A stretch of DNA of 64,000 nucleotides, taken from Fratercula arctica. Lineage: Eukaryota > Chordata > Aves > Charadriiformes > Alcidae. Made by a program: the position numbers and the translations under genes. Below are positions 54,901 to 64,000 of the stretch, piece after piece. The stretch's first letter is position 1, and each line of letters starts with the position of its first letter. The notes beneath the pieces were generated by a model. It was not told the origin of the DNA and did no database searches. It saw only the letters and a list, made by a program, of their open reading frames with translations. The DNA lies in NCBI GenBank assembly GCA_947846985.1, contig CANTUZ010000007.1:31562355-31626354 (forward strand), read 5' to 3'.

Positions 54901-56496
54901 TAAATCCTTACTAGCATAGGTAAGGTTCAACTGTGTATGTCCGAGTACATTTAAGTTCTGTTGCTTGCTTTCTCTTACAACTTATCCTGCATTAGTCCAC
55001 AGTATTTCTAGATCACATTTTTGGCTTTGATACCAGCCTCTTCATTGACGCTAGGCAGGAACTGACTGTTGCCCATTCCTATTTATCTGCAATGTGGATA
55101 TTCCACATTTCAAAATTATCTTGACCTTAGCATAGGAAAACATTTTCTCAGGTAACTGACTTTGCCATCTTATTGACCAATCCTGAACCTGGGAGTTCTA
55201 ATACTTTGAAGAGAACCATTTAAATTTCATTTACAGACTGAAGAAACGATGATAAGTTACATATTTTTTTATTCATTTGAATAGGAAGAGGTGGTAATCC
55301 ATATACAGTGTGAAGTCTGAAATAAAAGTGTTGAAAAGTGATATGCAAACTTCTGCCAGAAGAAATTCTGCCTTGTCTTCTCAAGGACCTCTTAAGATAC
55401 AAGAAAGAACACATTTCAGTCCACTGGGGAAGTGAAGTAAACTTCTGAAAAGGAACACATTCCTTTAAAAATTTACAGCGTATTAAACCCAAAATATAGT
55501 CACAAACTCATGATTATTTTTTTCTGAACATGTGCAAAGAAGTTTTTGTCCTTTGTTTAAGTTTATTGACATTACTTCAGTTTCAAAAATAATTTACACC
55601 ATTCTGTCTCTATCTCAGTAGCCCTAAACAGTACACTTTTTTATCATGGAAAAAAAAAAGATGCAGAATGAAAATTAGGAAGGTAAAAGGCTGTTTTACA
55701 AACATGCCTAAAAGCTACCAAAAACCCCCCAACCCTACTATAAAAGAAGATACAGCAATAATAAGTCATGTGCTATACTGAATTATTTTCACCACTGTTA
55801 CAGAGCACTGACAGAAGTAATCTAACCAAATAAAAAAATGAACTGACACCATATATTGCATATAATGCACTAATAACATGGGTTTAGGTCAATGTAAATC
55901 AACATACAGTCTGATTTGACTACCAGAATTTCTCCAGGTTTCCAATTCCTAAAGTAAGTTTTCTTACACATGTCTCTAAAAGATAAGCAATAAAAACTTC
56001 AGCATATTAGTCATCATTCTAGGTTCATCAGCTATTTTAAGCATGAAAGATTAGCCTGTAACATAAAAAATAACTGAACTTCTGGGCTACTGTAAAGACT
56101 ATCTCCTTCATCCTGCACATCTGTAGTTTTAGGAAGCCTGTAAAACTAATAAGCAATCCTTAATGAAGCTGTAGTGCAGCCTTCTTTCCATATTCTGACA
56201 GTTATGCTGGGCAGAGCAGCCTGATCAAAGCTATCCTGGGTTTTTTCTCCTTGGGCTCACTTTGTACCAGAAAGTTTTGACTGCAATGAGAGACCTACAG
56301 ATTTTTTGCAGAATGTCATTAATTAAAGATTCGAAAAATAGACTTCTTGCATTGCATGCTCATAGAAGTGGAGTGAAATGTAACTCTCTTTCGCCATCTC
56401 TCTAAAAAATCCTATAATTTACTCACATCTTAGTAATCAAAAGGGCAACTTCAAAATTAGTTTCAGTGCTCCTTAGAGAATGTGAATTTAATTACT

Positions 56497-56510
56497 GGGG
56501 GGGGGGGGGG
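56497..56510. repeat. Poly-G run, 14 G
   Basis: Fourteen guanines in AT-rich intergenic DNA. Shorter runs of the same kind occur at 4338-4347 (10 G) and 29063-29070 (8 G), with poly-C at 20294-20303 (10 C) and 41626-41638 (13 C). Confidence 0.9.
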
Positions 56511-57834
56511 TGTTTAAATATGTTTAGTTCACTGATCTACCAAGGCCAAGATTACTATACCAAAGGAATATTCATACGATTAATGGGAATTAAGTGTCTA
56601 CATACAGTTGAGAATTTGCACTTTAGGGTCTAATGCCACTAAAATAACACAAGTAGTGTGTTTCATGGGTATGATTGGGATGGACCACTGCAAGCCACGA
56701 CAGTAAGAAAGAAAAATTCAGATAGGTAGTAACACAGAAGAAGGTGAATAGAATAAAGGTGCATTGGAGTTTAGAAGAAATTTGGAAACAAATAATTTTT
56801 TCCCAAACATGCTTGAATGTAGAGTGGCTGTTTCTGTAGTTAATGAACAATCTAGTTTGTGCATGCTTGAGTGGCTGACAGTTGTGTAACAGCAAAGTCT
56901 ATATGACAACCATGCATAGCTTCAGCAACACACAAACGTTTTCTTGCTGCCTGAACTAATGAGCCATTTAGTTGGGGTAAATCAGGTTATTCAATAGATG
57001 TTTCAAGCAGCTAATAGGCCCGATCCTGCTGCTCATCCTTATTCAAACTGGTACTCAAGTAGAATTAAATTCTCTATCCATGGAGTGAATAATAGAATGA
57101 ATAATGAGATTTCACAGGTGAAGTCACTGCAGGATAAAGATACTACATAACTTAAAAAAAAAAAAAAAAATCATCAATAGTGAATATGAAGTATTTGCTG
57201 TTTGTTTTTGGAGGAAGAAATATTTGATCAAATGATCTGAGACTAGAAATTCCTTAATTCTAATGCGGATTCATCCCAATTTTCTCTTGGGCTTTAGTGT
57301 TTCTACCTGGGAAAGTCAAAATACTTACATAGTTTATGGGGTTTTAATAAGTATTAACTACACAGACTTTAAAGTAACAAAGGTAGTTCTATGAAAGTGT
57401 GAAAATCCCAAATAAAACTAATAAAGCCAAACCCCATGGTTTTATTAGAGATGTTTTTCTTGAAATCAAAGTAGGAAAAGTTGCTTACAGAAAAAATATT
57501 TAAAAGTACTAAAAGTAGAATCTTAAAATTGATCTTTGCATTTGTATGTCTGAACTGTTATTGCTCAAAATGCTGTATGAATCCTCTGCAATATATAGGA
57601 TTGTGAATTATTTCATAAAATATAGAAAAGCAAATGTATATAATACAAATGGTTAAAAAAACACACTTAGTTTTGTCAGTGTGCATTTTTGAATGCGTTT
57701 TGGCAATTCTAATTGATGAGACCTAGTTTAACAAATCTAGGGAAATTCTGCAATCAGCCACAGGATGTGCAGTTTAATTATGTTGGTATGCATTTCTATT
57801 TGTTTCTAATGTAGAGGATCTATTGGTAAAATGA

Positions 57835-57990
57835 ATGCCCATTTTGTGGTCTGTTATGCAGAAAATGTTTAATCCAGTGTTTGATTTACTCTGTTAAATC
57901 TTCTTTATTGAATGTGCTTATTCATCCATGCAGAATTGGGTATGCTGCTTTCTGTTACTATGACATTGCAATTAAATAGCTAAAGAGAAA
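57835..57990. promoter_or_regulatory. Enhancer-like candidate element F (intergenic, near CHM)
   Basis: A non-repetitive block with GTTTAATCCAGTG, GTGTTTGATTTACTCTG, GTGCTTATTCATCCATGC and GCAATTAAATAGC, about 2 kb upstream of the CHM promoter. Could serve DACH2 as well as CHM. Inference only. Confidence 0.25.
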
Positions 57991-59745
57991 AACATGGTAA
58001 GACATTTTCTCAAGGTCCTTGAAATTCTCATAAAAATTACTCATACTTACATATTTTACTTCTACATTTGCTGATCTTAAAACTGCAAGTACATAGAAAT
58101 ATTTTTTTGTTGTATGGGGCTGACAAACCTTGCAGTTAAAGATCCTGAATAATCATTTTTGTCAAATAAATAGCACTAAGAAGAATTTCTGGTCCAGTGG
58201 ATAATGACTGTCATCACAAAATAGGATTGCACTGATTGCATCTTATGAATGAAGCTAACAGGAACTCACAGAACCAAACAACAGCATTTTGTGGTGGGAT
58301 AAATACTTAAGCACTTGAGAAACAGTACGACATTGACAGTGAAATAGCTCTGTTCTAGTGCGGTCCTAGAATTATACTAAACAATAACAAAAGGTATTCA
58401 CAATGCAATTATATTTTCACCAGTATGCCCTCCCTCAGTAAGAAGAGGATGTGCAAAGAGAATTTGTCTTATCTGATCTAACCAATACAGTGATGCTTTG
58501 TTCCTCAACTCAAGACATTTAAGTCAGAATGATCCAGCATTGTGAGAATTCTGCAGATAAATTTCTGTTGTTACAGGTTAAGAAGTAGAAATGACAGCTT
58601 TATTAACAGAATTGCACTATGGAGGCTGCAGAATGGAAGTTTTTTTTAAAATCTCTATGGGACAGTTGAAAGCATAAATATAAGGAACATAAGATTTGAT
58701 CTTACTACTTTTACATCTGAATCCATAATGACTAATTTTCTCCATTATATGTTTCTTAGCATGGTAATCAACAACTGATGTTTAAATCTATATATTTTTT
58801 GTTCTTGTGTTGTTTGATGTTTCCCGCTAGACTATTTTCTGTGCTGTAGTCTGTTCTAGCACGTCTGGCAGTACCACGGGGGCAAGGTGGTCTCTGGTTT
58901 CCATTAGTCGCTTTATACTATTTTCACTATTCTTTTGCTATGTGAATAAGGAGCTTGTAATAAGGTGTTAACAAGCTGCTAGCTGGTTTATTGTTATTAT
59001 TGATTTAAGGTGTTAAGACTTTAATATAATCATACACAATGAATAATATTAAGAGATTAGTTTAAAGCCATATAAGCCATTAAATGCAAAATAAAAAGCA
59101 AAACCTTCTAGAAATTTCCAGTGTATTCTGGCACAGGTATTCTGCGCTAGGTTATTTTGACTGCATTGCTGTATCTGGCTTTTTCAAATATGTCTTTTCA
59201 TTCTTGCTATTCTTTCACCCAGAGTGGTAATACAGAAGGGGCTACTCCGAAATTCTAGATTCTGGGTTTCACCCTTGATTCCCCCTTCATTTCTTTATAC
59301 GGTGAACGAAGAGGCAGAGCAAGACTCAAGTGTGACTTAAGGCTACAGAGGAAAAGAAAGGAATAGTTAATGTTAAATGATGGGTTGAGAAAAGTGGAGA
59401 GCTTTTTGAATGCAGAAAACGAAGTACAATGCAACATACAATCTGGCGGTTCACTAACAAGGAAGGACATGAGATTAATGACTAGAAATAGATGAACTAA
59501 TACACTTTTTTAAAAAATTCCTTTTCAACATGGTGCATAGAGGAAAGAAATTATCGCAATTAGTGAGTAAGGGGACTACGGCCTGGACGCCCCCACCAGC
59601 CGCCAGGGCGTTCCACACAAGTGCTTTTTTATGAAGAGCCAGCCGGAGCAGCAGCGGATCGGACTGTTCCTCAGCGCTACGGCAGGATTGTGAGGGACCC
59701 GCGGCCTCGCAGCCACCGCCGCGGCACCGACCGACCTCCCGCCCA

Positions 59746-59764
59746 ACTACAGCTCCCGGCGGGC
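59746..59764 (+). promoter_or_regulatory. ZNF143/THAP11-type element in CHM promoter
   Basis: ACTACAGCTCCCGGCGGGC matches the well-known vertebrate promoter module ACTACAATTCCCAGCATGC at ACTACA, TCCC, GG/AG and GC. It lies 83 bases upstream of the CHM ATG, the usual distance for this class, which recruits ZNF143, THAP11 and HCFC1. The binding assignment is inference from the motif. Confidence 0.65.
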
Positions 59765-59823
59765 GCCGCGCGCGGCGGACGGAAGTCTCCGCCCCGGGCT
59801 CCGGCATTTCCGCCAGCACCGGC

Positions 59824-59855
59824 CACGTGACTGTGTCCCTCCCAAGATGGCGGAC
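59824..59855 (+). promoter_or_regulatory. E-box CACGTGAC and YY1-type element overlapping CHM start codon
   Basis: CACGTGAC (59824-59831) is a USF/MiT-TFE type E-box. CCAAGATGGCGGAC (59842-59855) matches the YY1 consensus AAGATGGCGGC and contains the CHM ATG. YY1 sites in TATA-less promoters often lie just downstream of the start of transcription and overlap the first codons, so the CHM 5' leader may be very short. The sequences are direct; occupancy is inference. Confidence 0.6.
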
Positions 59856-59895
59856 AACCTGCCTTCCGAGTTCGATGTGGTGGTGATAGGGACCG
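59847..59895 (+). CDS. CHM: CHM exon 1, coding part (Rab escort protein 1, N-terminus)
   Basis: Encodes MADNLPSEFDVVVIGT plus the first base of the next codon: the N-terminus of Rab escort protein 1 (component A of Rab geranylgeranyl transferase). REP1 binds newly made Rab GTPases, presents them to the transferase and delivers the prenylated Rabs to membranes. Loss of human CHM causes choroideremia. EFDVVVIGTG is the first beta strand and dinucleotide-fold loop shared by REP and RabGDI. The exon is 49 coding bases, ending ACCG|GTAGGA, the same length and phase as I recall for human CHM exon 1. The ATG has A at -3 and G at +4. The remainder of the roughly 650-residue protein lies beyond the window; I found no convincing exon 2 before position 64000. 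The call rests on a short peptide but is reinforced by the splice phase, the CpG island and the adjacent DACH2. The paralogue CHML is intronless, so the donor site favours CHM. Confidence 0.93.
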
Positions 59896-62800
59896 GTAGG
59901 AGACGGCGCAGCCGCGGGTCGCGCCGGGGCGGGGGACGCGGGAGGCGGCGTAGGAAGTGCTCTGCGGGTGGTGTCAAGGTGGTGGTGCTTGAGAGGGGGC
60001 AGAGCTGAGGGTGGCGGGGGAGAGCGGGCCGGGGGTCTGCGGAGGGCACCTGCGTGAGCAGCGCTGCCCCAGTGCCCCGAGGACTCGTAGGCCGCTCTAG
60101 GGTTGCTGGTAAGACTTAGATGTCAAGATTTGCTTAGAAACAGAGGTGGCACGGAGGTACGTGTGGTGCGGGGCTTTCACTAGGAGGGGGATCTCCACGA
60201 AGGCCGTCCCCGTGAGCGGGGAGCCGGTCAGGCACACCTCCAGCCCTCCACGCCTGAGAGCATGTGCTCCTTTGGTACTTCATACAGTCTTGTCTGACCC
60301 TGCCGCCGTTGGCAACCCTTTTCCCTCAAATACGCTCCTGTGGTCAAGTTTACTTTTATGCAATGAAAATAGTTCTGAAGAGCTAAATTCTGTGTTGTTG
60401 CAGTATATATGGTATATGTTGATAATACTTTTTTTTTTGTATTGTACTCATGTATATGATACAAGAACTTTTAAAAATTTTTTCCAGTCTTTATGTCTGC
60501 TTACAAATAACCCAAAACTTTTTTTTTTTCTTTTGAGGTCCTCCTTATTAAAGTATATTTCTCAGTATATGAACAAACATAAGGTTGAATGATAGCACAC
60601 ATCAAAGACTTACCTCTGAACTTTCCAGAACCGCCTGTGCTTTCTATATTCTGCACAAGTTCATCCTGTTTTCTGTTCAGGTGAATAATGATGGATCTCG
60701 TATGTCTCACTGAAACATACCACAACACTGTAACTTCAAGACAAATTTTAGAATTGTCCATCAGAACTAAGATGCTTGCTGCTTGCATATCATAATAATC
60801 TTAAATATTGAAATAGATTTCTGTTTTGTAGAACCCAGTGATAGTGGCCTGGTTCGAACTGGTCTTGATAAACACCCCACCTTGAATTTAGCATTGAGCT
60901 CTAGTCTTAAAATGTTTAAAATGCATTACTGTTTGTAGGTCCCAAATTTACACTCAAATTTTGTTTGCATTTATGAAGACCTCCCTGTGTCAACTCAGGA
61001 TGTTAGTTGGAGCACAAAAGAGAAGACACTTAAAAATGTTACTGTTTTCCATGTGAAATCAGGAGCTGCGTTTTTGGAGTTCACTAGTCTGTCAATTTGT
61101 GACCTTCAAATTTAAGACTACTTTTCTAGCAATTTGAAATAGAATGAGTGAGTTTCTTAATGTAATTGCTCTTTCCAGTGTTTACCAGGAAAAGTAATCC
61201 CCTTACAATGTATGCATAATTGGTCAAAAGATTTCTGATTTAGTTCTGAAGTTTGTAAGAGATTCTAAGAACATATTGTCCCCATTGTTGACCATAACTC
61301 TAATTAAAATGCAAAATTAAGATTCTTGAGCAAATTTAAGAGATCCCTTCTGTGTTCTTAACCCACTAAGAAATAGTGAATCTGACATTTTCATATGTGT
61401 TCAGATTTGCGAATATTTTGAGTGTATGAGAAGAACGGTTCAATGAAAGGCTAAAGAACCAAACTAAACAGGCGAAATATTAAAAATTGCATAACTTCTG
61501 TGATTTTTGAGGATAATTCATTCTTTACTGCCATGAGAAAAATAGTATTTATGTAGGTGATGCAGTAGTGTAGAAAACTGAAGGAAACTCATAGGTTTAT
61601 AAAATTAATATTAATGTTATTAGACTCTTCCAGCTAGTAAGGAAACTAGAAGGTGAAAATAGTAGTAGGAGTAGCTAGTCTAGCTCCTAAGGAAGCTAGT
61701 GAAGGTGTTAACCTCTTTAAAAGAGCTGACTATAACTTACATAAGTAAGATTTCATCTTTTCATGATTCCAATGGAAGAGTAAAAACCTGCTGCCAAATT
61801 TTCCTTCTGGAGCTTTTGTAATTTTTAATGAAGGTAGAATGTAACCCAGCTTGCTCTGGCAGCCCTTGTGCTGAGGGGCCTCACAGGCACAGAGTGCAGG
61901 CCGAGGGAATCGCTCCCGCGGTGGCAGCCTGCTCTTGTGTGATGTCTTTCGTGGCCCATGATATGTTGTGCTTGATGGATGTGCGTGTTAAATAACACCA
62001 GGCTGCTCACCATGGAGGGGTGGTGGTTGTGGGTAGGATGTCACAGACAGAAGAGGTTGTGCACACCCAGACACGCTATTAGAAGAATTCACCTGTAACT
62101 GGCAGTTCAGCAGCAGCAAAGGCACTTTTGGCTCAACTGTCTGTGCCAGTTAGAGTTGGTTACACAGCACCCATCAAATATGATCTTCCCTGCTTTGGAA
62201 TGATCGTGTAATATTAGGGATTTGATGTTGGGGGAAGGAAATTCTTTGAGCTAAATTATTCCTCTGAAATACAGCAATATTTGGTGGTGTGGATTTGTAT
62301 TGAAAGATGCGTTTTTTCCCACCTGTAGGGAGTACTGCTGTAACTAATTTCAAGATTTTCAGAATTCTGCATTTTAGGAATTATTTTGTTTTTTCTTTGC
62401 ATTCCTTTTACTGAGAACATACATAAATGGTGACTAACACTGTTGACTGATTGTTTTGGTTTTTTTTTAATCTGTATTAAATTACTCATGGAAGATTGTT
62501 CAAAATAAAACTTTCTATCTGTCTTTTCTTCTGGGAAATGATGCCCAAGGGAATATCTTAGCTTCGTCTTTAACTCTCTGGTTTCTAATGTTGTAACCAG
62601 TACTGAGTGTACCTATGGATATTTAATTGTCATATTGTAATAACTAGAATGTTTGGGTTAATGATCTTTTTAACTGCATAGTAGTAATTGCATTCTTTTC
62701 TGCATATATGGCCTTTTTCTGGCTTTATAATTTGTGCATCTGTTAATTTTAGTAATTAGATTGAGTGGTAACATTAGATTTGAATTTGTTTTTATTTCAG

Positions 62801-64000
62801 GCTCATTTAACTGTTTCCCCGTAGTAAGCTTAATGAAAATAGAACCTCACACTAAATTTTAGTCATCAGTGCTCCATTTAATGCTTAGGTTCAATTACTT
62901 CCCTCAGTATTTCTATTGAAAAAGTAAATTTGCTTATTGAAGAAACTACTTTTTCTTAAACCAGATTAAACATTTTTTTGGCGTGGGCAAGTTTAGAGCA
63001 CGATGGATGTGAAATACAAAAATAATAGTCCTGGTGGGTTCAGCAGCAAAAGTTCAGTGCTATCATGGAATTTATATCCGTAGTTCTAAAGAAAACTAGA
63101 TTATCGTATGGTATAAAACTGATGGGCATATTTTGAGGTTTTCAATGGCAACACAATATGAGAATTAAAGCTGTTATGACATTGTTCTTTTGTTCTACCC
63201 CCTTTTTTGTTGCAGCATTGAAGTAACTTTTTCCTTTCTTCCTCTCCCGCCCCCTGGCCTCTCATATCCCTATTTTCTTGCTTTTTGAATATAGTACTAT
63301 AGTCATTACCTATGAACCAAAGATGAATGGATTATTGGATAATTCTCTGCCAAAGCCAATATTATGCAGTATCATCAATCCTCAAAGCAGTTCTAGTATT
63401 TTGGAAGGTCTGTTCTTTGGAAAGTGATGTTCAGTGTTTTTTATTTGTCTAAAAGAAAGATCTAGATTTGGAGGGATGATATAAGTGCTTGCTTGAGGAG
63501 TTCAAGGTGGGCATTAGTAATTTTCATTTCAGTGAGTTCATTATTGATAAGCTTTTGTGGGGTCAACTTGTAAATTAGCACAGACATTAATATGGTAGTA
63601 CATTTCTAGTGAGAGAAAATATTATGAGTTCTTTGATAAATATTGATCTCAAAAAATGGGCATCTATTCGAGAGTGACAGAGCTAGGAGTCAATGGCAGG
63701 GCTTTTGTTTTTAGGCAGTTGTCACGAAAATTCATAGCCAAAACATTCAGCAATGTTGAATTTATGTCAGAAAACACTAAGTGCAAAGATTTGAAACATG
63801 ACCGTGCGTATTTATAAGTGGTGTGGATAAGGATGCAGGGTCATCCTTAATCTTTGAATTTCTTCACTTGATTGGATTATATTCAGTCTTAACTTCTTAA
63901 ACGTGTCTCTGATACTCCAGAAGGCCTGTATTAACTGCTGGTGAAGTTGTAAAATAAAGGATATGGCTCTTTAAAAAGTCGTTGTATTCACAAGTTTGTC
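59896..64000 (+). other. CHM: CHM intron 1, 5' part (continues beyond window end)
   Basis: From the GT donor at 59896-59897 onward no exon was recognised. Exon 2 should resume with a LPESIIAAACSR-type peptide, which I did not find in any + frame. The first 430 bases are still CpG-rich; the rest is AT-rich intron with one GC-rich patch near 61840-62150. Confidence 0.8.
61840..62150. other. GC-rich patch in CHM intron 1, possible old repeat
   Basis: About 300 bases with GC well above the surrounding intron, for example GCCTCACAGGCACAGAGTGC, GGAATCGCTCCCGCGGTGGC and CATGGAGGGGTGGTGGTTG. No extended frame, RNA gene or known CR1 landmark was recognised. It could be a decayed repeat, a processed-transcript fragment or a small CpG-containing regulatory element. 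Confidence 0.4.

Larger units (their letters stand above)
41481..59569. other. Intergenic interval between the divergent DACH2 and CHM promoters
   Basis: About 18 kb of AT-rich DNA with no recognisable gene. Open frames here are short, isolated and unlike any protein I know. It contains enhancer-like candidates at about 44400-45170 and 57835-57990, a CTCF-like motif at 47006, a GAT-type low-complexity stretch at about 51866-51906, a G14 run at 56497 and an A17 run at 57154. I saw no clear transposon in it. Confidence 0.75.
59570..60330 (+). promoter_or_regulatory. CHM: CpG-island promoter of CHM
   Basis: A sharp rise in GC and CpG begins near 59575, peaks at about 59690-59960 around exon 1 and fades by about 60330. 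There is no TATA box. The promoter carries housekeeping elements: an ACTACA..TCCC module (ZNF143/THAP11 class), ETS-like CGGAAGT at 59780-59786 and ATTTCCGCC near 59806, an E-box CACGTG and a YY1-type AAGATGGCGG overlapping the start codon. This architecture fits a ubiquitously expressed trafficking gene. The island is much smaller than the DACH2 one. Confidence 0.88.

Noticed and set aside
59475..59819. Minus-strand 114-codon frame diverging from the CHM promoter
   Set aside because: Half of it lies in the CpG island and the rest is unremarkable. No family is recognised. Divergent promoter transcription is likely but does not make this a protein gene.
59621..59830. Plus-strand 69-codon frame ending just before the CHM ATG
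   Set aside because: It is out of frame with CHM and probably upstream of the transcription start, so it is not supported as an upstream ORF or alternative N-terminus.
60146..60592. Plus-strand 148-codon frame at the start of CHM intron 1
   Set aside because: It does not resemble REP1 exon 2 or any known protein and runs from CpG-rich sequence into AT-rich intron.
60850..60864. GGTTCGAACTGG, resembling a tRNA T-loop B box
   Set aside because: No matching A box, anticodon arm or acceptor stem at the right distances.

Overview
This window looks like nuclear DNA of a bird. It has an AT-rich vertebrate background, two CpG-island promoters, exon 1 of two recognisable vertebrate genes, and a 3'-end fragment of a CR1 LINE, the characteristic avian/reptilian retroposon. 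Human DACH2 and CHM lie next to each other and divergently on Xq21. In chicken, this part of the human X corresponds to chromosome 4. I cannot name the species from sequence alone.

Layout. Positions 1-40333 are the first intron of DACH2, which reads leftward on the minus strand. No further DACH2 exon was recognised there. DACH2 exon 1 (40334-40821) sits in a CpG island at about 39830-41480. An AT-rich intergenic interval of about 18 kb follows. A second CpG island (about 59570-60330) holds CHM exon 1 (59847-59895), which reads rightward. The rest of the window is CHM intron 1. The genes are head to head with start codons about 19 kb apart, so all gene regulatory DNA here falls between or inside them. 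DACH2 encodes a Dachshund-family nuclear cofactor. CHM encodes Rab escort protein 1. They have no known shared pathway, and their adjacency is conserved synteny.

Non-coding content. The DACH2 intron and intergenic DNA contain several stretches that read like conserved developmental enhancers: AT-rich homeodomain and octamer sites in complex, non-repetitive sequence. I propose these from pattern only. Other notable items are three good CTCF-like motifs, two of them convergent around the DACH2 promoter; an almost perfect hairpin of about 45 bp arms at 31303-31438; two poly-G tracts of 28 and 30 bases; a stop-codon-depleted frame over about 1.6 kb at 11956-13557; and a GC-rich patch in CHM intron 1. 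I found no defence system, CRISPR array, viral gene or new protein-coding gene. The most interesting material is regulatory and structural.
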